Shown piece by piece: positions 24,568 to 30,869 of a stretch of DNA of 30,869 nucleotides. The notes under the pieces are model-generated. The model ran no database searches and was not told where the DNA came from. It saw only the letters and a program-made list of their open reading frames with translations. Within the stretch, counting starts at the first letter, position 1, and each line of letters opens with the position of its first letter. The DNA is from CAINEC01 sp046052065 (lineage in GTDB: Bacteria; Bacteroidota; Bacteroidia; AKYH767-A; OLB10). The stretch lies in NCBI GenBank assembly GCA_046052065.1, contig JBJOND010000016.1, positions 1 through 30,869 on the forward strand, in the 5' to 3' direction. Both the position numbers and the translations under genes were made by a program.

Positions 24568-25866
24568 TTATTTAATATTGTGTTTCTCTCTCCACTGCTC
24601 GTTAAACGATTGCGGAGCTATGGTAGGAGTTTCTCGTAAGCCTTGATCAGATTTGTATAGTCCTTCCATGATGTATTTGCCGGCTTTAATTCCTTTCCAG
24701 TTCATAATATCACGGTTAAGCATGGCCTTCTTCCAAAAGAAATAAAACAATTTATTAGCTCTTGGCTCGAATCCTTTTTCAACCGATTCTTTTCTATTTT
24801 CAATTAATAATTTTTGAATATCAATTTTTACAGGACAGATATCCATTAAATTTCCATCTAATAAACTATTTCTTACAGCTTCTTCTTGCGATTCGAAATT
24901 GTCTATTAAAGGAGCTGTTACTGCAGATAAAGGATTAGAAAAATTTCCTTCAGGATTTGACATATATACAGGCCAGTTAAACTGACAAGCTCCACATTTT
25001 ATACAGGTTGATGCTTGTCGTTGAACTTCATGTGCAAGAACGCTGCTTCTTCCATTATCGATTATAATTACATAAAGCTCTTCAGGCCCATCTAAATCTT
25101 CAGTCTGCTTCGGACCTGTAATTATACTATTATAAGCGGTTAACTTTTGACCGGTTCCATAAGTACTTAACAAAGGAAGAAATAAATCCAGGTAATTTAA
25201 ACTTGGAAGAATTTTATCGATACCCGTTAAAACAATATGCGTTTTCGGAACCGATGCACATAACTGGGCATTACCTTCGTTCTCAGTTATAACTATAGCA
25301 CCAGGATCGGCAATCAGAAAATTACAACCGGTAATACCTATTTCTGCATTAAGGTAGGTTTCTCTTAAACGATCTCTAATAACTCCAACGAGTTGATCAG
25401 GAGCAAGGTTATTGAGTCCGAAATGAGTATTGATTTCCTCCACCGACTTATGAACGGCTGGCAAAACCATATGGCCCGAATGATCATCCATGCTATCGGC
25501 AATATAATCGCCGGCATCAGTTTCAATAATGTCGAATCCTTCCATACCTACACGTTCCTTCAGCAATATTTCTTCGGCCGTGGAGGATTTTGATTTTATG
25601 ATGGATTGAGCACCAGCATTTTTGCTGATTTTAACAATGGCCTCAATGGCTTCTAAACTATCCTGCGCCCAAATTACTTTACCCCCGCTTTTGATAAAAT
25701 TAGCCTCAAACTCAATGAGATAGGTATCGAGATTTTCAATTGCTTTCCACCTTGCATGTGTTGCCCTAGCTCTTGCCAGCTCTAGGTTTTTAAACTGCTG
25801 GCAAGCATCTTTAAAAGCCACATCGTATTTGGCTTTAACAGAATGCAGTTCGGTGGATGGATTCAT
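24568..25866 (-). CDS. LUD-domain LutB/LldF-like iron-sulfur protein with a reduced cysteine set
   Basis: A 432-residue protein with a LUD domain (about 60-265; GITGCNFLIADPGAIVITENEGN is the characteristic block) followed by a ferredoxin-like region. LutB/LldF relatives take part in L-lactate oxidation together with LutA and LutC. Here the first cluster motif reads CIKCGACQFNW: Cys288, Cys291 and Cys294 are present, but the expected fourth Cys is Trp298. In the second motif (LLDGNLMDICPV) only Cys344 is left. This leaves the ligands for one cluster. The C-terminal helical part (KIDIQKLLIENRKESVEKG) is conserved. No lutA or lutC is adjacent; instead the gene heads the panC-panD operon. A role in lactate use should not be assumed. 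Confidence 0.8.
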   Translation of the reverse strand: MNPSTELHSVKAKYDVAFKDACQQFKNLELARARATHARWKAIENLDTYLIEFEANFIKSGGKVIWAQDSLEAIEAIVKISKNAGAQSIIKSKSSTAEEILLKERVGMEGFDIIETDAGDYIADSMDDHSGHMVLPAVHKSVEEINTHFGLNNLAPDQLVGVIRDRLRETYLNAEIGITGCNFLIADPGAIVITENEGNAQLCASVPKTHIVLTGIDKILPSLNYLDLFLPLLSTYGTGQKLTAYNSIITGPKQTEDLDGPEELYVIIIDNGRSSVLAHEVQRQASTCIKCGACQFNWPVYMSNPEGNFSNPLSAVTAPLIDNFESQEEAVRNSLLDGNLMDICPVKIDIQKLLIENRKESVEKGFEPRANKLFYFFWKKAMLNRDIMNWKGIKAGKYIMEGLYKSDQGLRETPTIAPQSFNEQWREKHNIK

Positions 25867-25885
25867 AATTAGCGTGAGGCGACTG

Positions 25886-25893
25886 CAAACCTA
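25886..25893 (-). promoter_or_regulatory. -7 promoter element for the LUD-panC-panD operon
   Basis: On the minus strand TAGGTTTG, followed by CA, matches TAnnTTTG exactly. Its last base is 20 bases before the ATG of the LUD gene, giving a leader of about 15 bases. No convincing -33 element is present. Confidence 0.55.
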
Positions 25894-25978
25894 ACAATTT
25901 ATTATTTGATTTTTTATTGAAAAAAGTTTGAAAGAGGGATTCTACTAATAATCTTAACAATGTCGGATAGCATTTGTG

Positions 25979-26008
25979 TTGTTAGTGATTTAATTTTCAC
26001 TACCTTTG
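25979..26008 (+). promoter_or_regulatory. Promoter of the ATP synthase operon
   Basis: TTG (25979-25981), 19 bases, then TACCTTTG (26001-26008). This meets the Bacteroidota consensus of -33 TTG and -7 TAnnTTTG at normal spacing, and is the most complete promoter in the window. Transcription should start near 26013, leaving a leader of about 30 bases before the atpB ATG. Confidence 0.75.
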
Positions 26009-26041
26009 TGCCCTGAAAACGCAAAACAATCGTTTATCAAA

Positions 26042-27184
26042 ATGAAAATCAGCAAGTTAGTAATACTTTCAATAATTTGTTTTTTAACAATTTCTTTCAG
26101 CACCGCATCATTTGCAGGTGAGCATGGAAATGTTTCTGTATCCGAAACACATGAAGCCGCTCCGGCCCATGGTGAAGGGAAAGAAAAGTTAAATGCAGGA
26201 AAACTAATAATGGAGCATATTGCCGATAGTCATGATTGGCATTTATGGGGACATACCTCAATTCCACTTCCGGTAATTATTTACAATGGAGAGAGAGGCT
26301 TAACAGTTTTTTCTTCAGCACGTTTCGAGCATGGTCACAAAGCGTATGAAGGATACCGTTTAAACGAAAAGGGGAAGATTGAAGCAGTAAACGAAATGAC
26401 AGAAATGGATGCTCATGCTGCAACAATGAATGAAGCACTAACGGCAGGCAGTTACGACATTTCAATTACAAAGAACGTTGTAAGCATTTTTATTACAATC
26501 GCTATTCTATTATTTGTTTTTATATCAGTTGCAAGAGCATATACAAATAAGAGAAAAGGTCTTGCGCCAACAGGACTTCAAAATGCAATAGAACCGATTA
26601 TTGTTTTTATGCGTGATGATGTAATTAAAGCGAGCATCGGCGCGAAGTATGAAAAGTACGTTCCTTATTTATTAACGTTATTCTTTTTCATCTGGATTAA
26701 TAACTTATTAGGATTAATTCCTGTGTTTCCAGGTGGTGCGAATGTAACAGGTAATATTTCAGTTGCATTAGTACTAGCGGTTTTAACATTTATTATTACA
26801 ACCTTATCAGGAAATAAAAATTACTGGCAACATATTTTTGCAATGCCAGGCGTTCCAAAAGGAGTATTGGTTTTATTAACTCCAATTGAAATTCTTGGAA
26901 TGTTTCTTCGTCCATTTGTATTGATGATTCGACTTTTCGCGAACATTGCTGCAGGACATATTATTGCTTTATCATTCTTTTGCTTGATCTTCATCTTCGG
27001 ACAAGAATCATTATATGGTACTGGTGGAGGATTAGGAGTATCACCATTATCATTGGTGTTTACAGTATTTATGGCAATGCTTGAATTATTGGTTGCCTTT
27101 TTACAAGCTTACGTATTTACATTATTATCATCGGTATATATTGGAGCTGCAGTAGAAGAGCATCACCACGATGATCATCATTAA
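26042..27184 (+). CDS. atpB: ATP synthase F0 subunit a
   Basis: The membrane subunit that forms the proton half-channels of the F-type ATP synthase. From the chosen ATG it has 380 residues; an in-frame TTG at 26006 lies inside the promoter and is rejected. Residues 1-25 look like a cleavable signal peptide (SFSTASFA|GEHG). About 120 residues of polar, His-rich extension follow (HIADSHDWHLWGHTS, FEHGHKAYEG) before the first transmembrane helix at about 146. The channel helices carry the essential Arg297 in MIRLFANIAAGH. The C-terminus is His/Asp-rich (EEHHHDDHH). The long N-terminal extension is common in Bacteroidota AtpB. First gene of the operon; atpE follows after 32 bases. Confidence 0.95.
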   Translation: MKISKLVILSIICFLTISFSTASFAGEHGNVSVSETHEAAPAHGEGKEKLNAGKLIMEHIADSHDWHLWGHTSIPLPVIIYNGERGLTVFSSARFEHGHKAYEGYRLNEKGKIEAVNEMTEMDAHAATMNEALTAGSYDISITKNVVSIFITIAILLFVFISVARAYTNKRKGLAPTGLQNAIEPIIVFMRDDVIKASIGAKYEKYVPYLLTLFFFIWINNLLGLIPVFPGGANVTGNISVALVLAVLTFIITTLSGNKNYWQHIFAMPGVPKGVLVLLTPIEILGMFLRPFVLMIRLFANIAAGHIIALSFFCLIFIFGQESLYGTGGGLGVSPLSLVFTVFMAMLELLVAFLQAYVFTLLSSVYIGAAVEEHHHDDHH

Positions 27185-27216
27185 TCAGAACATTTTAATC
27201 ACTTAATTATATAAAC

Positions 27217-27480
27217 ATGTTACTTAACATCTTATTACAAACAACAGGCGTAGACGGATTAGGATTCGGATACGGTCTTGCTGCCATTGGTGCAGGTATC
27301 GCTGCATTAGCTGCTGGTTTAGGTATCGGCCGCATTGGAGGTTCAGCTTTAGAATCAATCGCTCGTCAACCTGAAGCTTCAGGAGATATTCGTGCGAACA
27401 TGATCCTTGCTGCTGCCTTAGTAGAAGGAGCTGCATTCTTCGCAATGGTAATCGGATTATTAGCAATCCTTACAAAGTAA
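27217..27480 (+). CDS. atpE: ATP synthase F0 subunit c
   Basis: An 87-residue hairpin of two membrane helices that assembles into the rotor ring. The polar loop is ARQPEASGDIR and the ion-carrying carboxylate is Glu70 in AALVEGAAFF. The Ser/Thr residues that follow this Glu in sodium-binding rings (as in the AEST motif of Ilyobacter) are Gly and Ala here, so the ring should carry protons. The N-terminal helix is Gly/Ala-rich with the packing pattern needed for ring formation. A stable hairpin lies between this gene and atpF, which may raise the relative amount of subunit c. Confidence 0.95.
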   Translation: MLLNILLQTTGVDGLGFGYGLAAIGAGIAALAAGLGIGRIGGSALESIARQPEASGDIRANMILAAALVEGAAFFAMVIGLLAILTK

Positions 27481-27497
27481 TTTGTAACTGCTATTAC

Positions 27498-27533
27498 GAA
27501 CCGGTGCAAAAGCGCTTGGCCAAGCACCGGTTT
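27498..27533 (+). promoter_or_regulatory. Strong hairpin between atpE and atpF
   Basis: AACCGGTGC (27499-27507) pairs perfectly with GCACCGGTT (27524-27532), extendable by one G-T pair, around a 16-base loop that itself holds the short palindromes AAGCGCTT and TTGGCCAA. The T tract after it is weak (TTTGTTT), so it resembles a leaky terminator or an mRNA-stabilising stem-loop inside the operon. Confidence 0.65.
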
Positions 27534-27576
27534 GTTTAAAAAAAGTAATACATCTAAAAAAAGAAATTAATATAAA

Positions 27577-28071
27577 ATGGAACTCGTAAAACCCGAATTT
27601 GGTCTCGTATTTTGGATGACCGTTTCATTTCTGATTGTTGTGTTTATCCTTCGCAAATTTGCTTGGGGACCAATCCTTTCATCTTTAAAAGAACGCGAAA
27701 CTTCAATTGAAGATGCTTTGAACGCTGCTAAAAAAGCAAAGGATGAAGTAGCCAACATGAAGGCAGAAAATGAGCAATTATTGAAGCAGGCGCGCAATGA
27801 GCGTGACATGATGTTGAAAGAAGCTCGCGATACAAAAGATGCAATTGTAAACGAAGCACGTGCAAAAGCACAAACAGAAGCTGATCGTATCATTACTATT
27901 GCTCGTGAAACAATTCAAAATGAGAAAATGGCAGCTATCACTGAATTAAAAAATCAGGTAGCAACATTATCTATTGAAATCGCTGAAAAAGTAATCCGCC
28001 AGCAATTGGCAAGTGATGAAAAACAAAAGGCGTTGGTTAATGATTTATTGAAAGACGTTAAGTTAAACTAA
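27577..28071 (+). CDS. atpF: ATP synthase F0 subunit b
   Basis: A 164-residue stator subunit: a single N-terminal membrane helix (FGLVFWMTVSFLIVVFILRKFAW, about 8-30), then a long, uninterrupted charged helix rich in Lys, Glu and Ala that forms the peripheral stalk as a right-handed coiled coil with its partner. The end contacts subunit delta. The length is that of a standard homodimeric b subunit, and no b' gene is present. It is separated from atpE by 96 bases containing the hairpin and an A-rich stretch before the ATG. Confidence 0.95.
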   Translation: MELVKPEFGLVFWMTVSFLIVVFILRKFAWGPILSSLKERETSIEDALNAAKKAKDEVANMKAENEQLLKQARNERDMMLKEARDTKDAIVNEARAKAQTEADRIITIARETIQNEKMAAITELKNQVATLSIEIAEKVIRQQLASDEKQKALVNDLLKDVKLN

Positions 28072-28096
28072 TTCACTAATCGCTAAAAAAAGAGAA

Positions 28097-28654
28097 ATGA
28101 CAGAGTCAAAAGTAGCTCGCAGATATGCAAAATCATTGCTGGGATTAGCCACCGAAAAGAATATTACGGACAAGGTTTTTTCTGATATGCAATTGATCGC
28201 TTCTGCTTGTCATCAAAGTCGCGATTTAGCTTTACTAATGAAAAACCCAATCATCAATACGGATAAAAAGGAAGCCGTAATCAAAGGTGTTTTTTCAGGT
28301 AAGGTAGATAACGTGACACTTTCTTTCATGGACTTAATGACAAAGAAAGGACGTGAAGGTTATTTGGAAGATATTGCACAAGAGTATATCAATATTTATA
28401 AAGAGTCTATCGGAGTAAAGGTGGCACATGTCACTACAGCAACTCCTTTAGATGCTTCAACAAGAGAACAAATTCTGGACATCGTTAAGAAGATGAAAGG
28501 GAATAAAATTGAGCTTGTTGAAACAGTGAACAAGAATATCATTGGAGGATTTGTTCTTCGCATTGGTGATGAACAATACGATTCTTCAGTAATTAAGAAG
28601 TTACGTCAGTTGAAAAACGAATTCGACGATAACTTGTATGTAAAAGAATATTAA
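28097..28654 (+). CDS. atpH: ATP synthase F1 subunit delta
   Basis: A 185-residue subunit that fixes the top of the F1 head to the b-subunit stalk. The helical N-terminal domain starts VARRYAKSLLGLATEKNI and contains LLMKNPIINTDKKEAVIKGVF. The C-terminal domain has VTTATPLDASTREQILDIVKKM and ends with the family signature NIIGGFVLRIGDEQYDSSVIKKLRQL. It follows atpF by 25 bases and precedes atpA by 35, in the standard order. Confidence 0.95.
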   Translation: MTESKVARRYAKSLLGLATEKNITDKVFSDMQLIASACHQSRDLALLMKNPIINTDKKEAVIKGVFSGKVDNVTLSFMDLMTKKGREGYLEDIAQEYINIYKESIGVKVAHVTTATPLDASTREQILDIVKKMKGNKIELVETVNKNIIGGFVLRIGDEQYDSSVIKKLRQLKNEFDDNLYVKEY

Positions 28655-28689
28655 TAATTATCTAATAACAACTATAAATAACTACGAAA

Positions 28690-30270
28690 ATGGTAGATGT
28701 TAGACCAGACGAAGTTTCAGCTATTCTCCGTCAACAATTAGCAGGATTTAAATCTGCAACCGAACTTGAAGAAGTAGGAACTGTATTACAAGTGGGTGAT
28801 GGTATTGCCCGTATCTACGGACTTACAAAGGTTCAATCAGGAGAGCTAATCGAATTTGAAAATGGACTTAAAGGTATCGTATTAAATCTTGAAGAAGATA
28901 ACGTAGGTGCCGTAACGTTAGGTTCATCGAACAATATTAAAGAAGGTGATACTGTAAAACGTACAGGTAAAATTGCTTCTATCCGTGTAGGTGAAGGAAT
29001 GCTTGGTCGTGTTGTAGATACACTAGGAAATCCAATCGATGGTAAAGGTCCAATTACAGGTGAAACTTTCGAGATGCCACTTGAGCGTAAAGCTCCTGGA
29101 GTAATCTTCCGTCAGCCAGTAAATGAGCCATTACAAACTGGTATCAAAGCAATCGATGCAATGATTCCTATCGGTCGTGGTCAACGTGAGTTAATTATCG
29201 GTGACCGTCAAACAGGTAAGACAGCAGTTGCAATTGATACTATCATCAATCAAAAAGAATTTTACGACAAAGGAGAGCCTGTATTTTGTATCTACGTTGC
29301 AGTAGGTCAGAAAGGTTCTACTGTTGCTAACGTAGTTAAGACATTAGAAGAGCGTGGTGCAATGCCTTATACGGTAATTGTTGCTGCAACAGCTTCTGAG
29401 TCTGCTCCAATGCAGTTCTTTGCTCCAATGGCAGGTGCTGCAATCGGAGAATATTTCCGTGATACGGGTCGCCCGGCATTAGTAGTTTATGATGATTTAT
29501 CTAAACAAGCTGTTGCTTACCGTGAGGTATCATTATTATTACGTCGTCCTCCAGGTCGTGAGGCTTATCCAGGAGACGTATTCTACTTACATAGTCGTTT
29601 ATTAGAGCGTGCTGCGAAAGTTATTAAGTCGGATTCAATTGCGGCTAATATGAATGATTTACCTGAATCGTTAAAAGATAAGGTAAAAGGTGGTGGTTCT
29701 TTAACAGCTCTTCCAATTATTGAAACGCAAGCAGGTGACGTATCAGCTTATATCCCAACTAACGTAATCTCAATTACTGACGGACAGATATTCCTTGAGG
29801 CTAACTTGTTTAACTCTGGTGTTCGTCCTGCAATCAACGTAGGTATCTCTGTATCTCGTGTAGGTGGTAACGCTCAGATTAAATCAATGAAGAAAGTTGC
29901 TGGTACCCTTAAGTTAGATCAAGCTCAGTACCGTGAGTTAGAGGCTTTCTCTAAATTCGGTTCTGACTTAGATGCTGCTACTAAAGCGGTAATCGACAAA
30001 GGTTCTCGTAACGTAGAAATCCTTAAGCAAGGTCAGTATTCACCATTACGTGTAGAAGAGCAAGTTGCAATTATTTACCTTGGAACAAAAGGTTTATTGC
30101 AAAATGTTCCAGTACGTCAGGTGCGTGAATTCGAAACTAACTTCTTAGATGTATTGCGTACAAGTCATAAAGCTACCCTTGATCAATTAGCGAAAGGTGT
30201 AATTAATGACGAAATTACTGCTACATTAGAGCAGGTTGGAAAAGACTTAGCAAAAAATTACACTGCTTAA
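28690..30270 (+). CDS. atpA: ATP synthase F1 subunit alpha
   Basis: A 526-residue nucleotide-binding, non-catalytic subunit of the F1 hexamer. The N-terminal beta-barrel is followed by the P-loop GDRQTGKT (171-178), then YVAVGQKGSTVANVVKTLEERGAM, DDLSKQAVAYREVSLLLRRPPGREAYPGDVFYLHSRLLERAAK, and the arginine-finger segment SVSRVGGNAQIKSMKKVAG. The C-terminal helical domain is complete. Codon choice is visibly more uniform (many CGT, GGT) than in neighbouring non-atp genes, as expected for a highly expressed gene. atpG starts 28 bases later. Confidence 0.97.
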   Translation: MVDVRPDEVSAILRQQLAGFKSATELEEVGTVLQVGDGIARIYGLTKVQSGELIEFENGLKGIVLNLEEDNVGAVTLGSSNNIKEGDTVKRTGKIASIRVGEGMLGRVVDTLGNPIDGKGPITGETFEMPLERKAPGVIFRQPVNEPLQTGIKAIDAMIPIGRGQRELIIGDRQTGKTAVAIDTIINQKEFYDKGEPVFCIYVAVGQKGSTVANVVKTLEERGAMPYTVIVAATASESAPMQFFAPMAGAAIGEYFRDTGRPALVVYDDLSKQAVAYREVSLLLRRPPGREAYPGDVFYLHSRLLERAAKVIKSDSIAANMNDLPESLKDKVKGGGSLTALPIIETQAGDVSAYIPTNVISITDGQIFLEANLFNSGVRPAINVGISVSRVGGNAQIKSMKKVAGTLKLDQAQYRELEAFSKFGSDLDAATKAVIDKGSRNVEILKQGQYSPLRVEEQVAIIYLGTKGLLQNVPVRQVREFETNFLDVLRTSHKATLDQLAKGVINDEITATLEQVGKDLAKNYTA

Positions 30271-30298
30271 TTTCAGCACGATTTAAAGAAAATTTAAA

Positions 30299-30869
30299 AT
30301 GGCTAATTTAAAAGAGGTACGTTTAAGAATTGTTTCTGTGTCGAGTACACAGCAAATCACCAAAGCAATGAAAATGGTGAGTGCTGCTAAGCTTCGTCGT
30401 GCACAGAATGCAATTACACAACTACGCCCTTATGCAAATAAGCTTCGTGATATTCTTGAAAACTTGTCTTCTTCCTTAGAAGGAAATAGCGGAGGCCAAT
30501 TCGCACAAGTACGACCTGTAGAAAAAGTATTAATTGTAGCTGTAACTTCAAACAGAGGATTGGCAGGTGCATTTAATGCAAATATCATCCGTCAGGTTAA
30601 CAGATTAATTCACGACCAATACAGCGCTCAGGCGAATGCAGGTAATGTAAAGGTGTTGAGCATTGGTAAAAAAGCATCTGACTTTTATTCAAAAAATAAT
30701 TCATTATACAACGGAAATCATAATGAAGTGTATGCTGATTTACGTTTTGATGTTGTTGCTCCGATAGCAGAAAAAATCATGAGTGATTTTGCTGTTGGAC
30801 AATATGATAAAGTTATTGTAGTATACAATCAGTTTAAAAATGCAGCGGTACAGATTGTTCAAACTGAAC
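30299..30869 (+). CDS. atpG: ATP synthase F1 subunit gamma (partial, cut by window end)
   Basis: The first 190 codons of the rotor shaft subunit. The start MANLKEVRLRIVSVSSTQQITKAMKMVSAAKLRRAQ is the signature N-terminal helix of gamma, which turns inside the alpha3beta3 head. VLIVAVTSNRGLAGAFNANI marks the start of the Rossmann-like domain, and YDKVIVVYNQFKNAAVQ lies near the cut. The reading frame is open to the last base. The C-terminal helix is outside the window, so completeness cannot be judged. atpD and atpC are not seen and may lie elsewhere. Confidence 0.95.
   Translation, partial: MANLKEVRLRIVSVSSTQQITKAMKMVSAAKLRRAQNAITQLRPYANKLRDILENLSSSLEGNSGGQFAQVRPVEKVLIVAVTSNRGLAGAFNANIIRQVNRLIHDQYSAQANAGNVKVLSIGKKASDFYSKNNSLYNGNHNEVYADLRFDVVAPIAEKIMSDFAVGQYDKVIVVYNQFKNAAVQIVQTE

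Noticed and set aside
26006..26041. Upstream TTG start extending atpB by 12 residues
   Set aside because: The TTG lies inside the -7 promoter element, so it would not be transcribed; the ATG at 26042 opens a proper signal peptide.
27567..27893. 108-codon open frame antisense to atpF
   Set aside because: Repetitive Ala/Ser/Phe composition is what the reverse complement of a Lys/Glu/Ala coiled-coil gene gives.
1..30869. CRISPR arrays, insertion sequences, prophage or toxin-antitoxin modules
   Set aside because: No regularly spaced repeats, transposase, integrase, phage structural genes or small toxin-antitoxin pairs were seen on either strand; the MazG-like protein is a pyrophosphohydrolase and has no toxin partner here.

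Overview
This AT-rich window is chromosomal DNA of a member of the Bacteroidota, probably from the flavobacterial/crocinitomicacean/chitinophagal breadth; the sequence alone does not fix the family. The grounds are type IX secretion (T9SS) type A sorting domains on two large secreted enzymes, an S46 dipeptidyl-peptidase, a DUF3127 protein, many promoters of the TAnnTTTG type, few recognisable Shine-Dalgarno sites, and an F-ATPase operon that begins directly with atpB. I see no phage, insertion sequence, CRISPR array or restriction/defence island. Genes are dense, and no gene-free gap exceeds about 240 bases.

Layout. (1) 1-5600: the tail of an upstream gene, a secreted endonuclease I, a small MazG-like pyrophosphohydrolase, a convergent secreted M4 metalloprotease, and an unrecognised secreted protein. 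(2) 5650-8400: tRNA-Arg(CCU), xseA-xseB (exonuclease VII), a META-like lipoprotein, and a convergent lipoprotein with a short collagen-like stretch. (3) 8450-14800: a CrtZ-type carotenoid hydroxylase; a leftward pair of an MsbA-like ABC exporter and an EamA transporter; then rightward a methyltransferase, a LolC/E-type permease and deoC. (4) 14870-21730: a leftward CtpA-type S41 protease, htpG behind an unusual repeat-rich control region, a DUF3127 SSB-like protein, a DPP11-type S46 peptidase and a convergent lipoprotein. (5) 21817-25866: a leftward operon of a LUD-domain iron-sulfur protein, panC, panD, a flippase-like membrane protein and rfaE2. (6) 25979-30869: the ATP synthase operon atpB-E-F-H-A-G, cut in atpG by the window end.

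How the parts fit. Extracellular and periplasmic degradation (endonuclease I, M4 protease, DPP11) matches a polymer-degrading life. CtpA-type protease, HtpG, MsbA-like exporter, LolC/E-like permease and RfaE2 serve envelope and protein quality control. panC and panD make pantothenate. Most genes are housekeeping and I found no clear new multi-gene system. The observations most worth checking are: a LUD protein that seems to have lost exactly one of two ferredoxin-type clusters; four TTGTCA hexamers plus nested TGGC/GCCA palindromes before htpG; an SSB-like C-terminal tip on the DUF3127 protein; a strong hairpin between atpE and atpF; and promoters so close to start codons that leaderless or nearly leaderless transcripts are implied.
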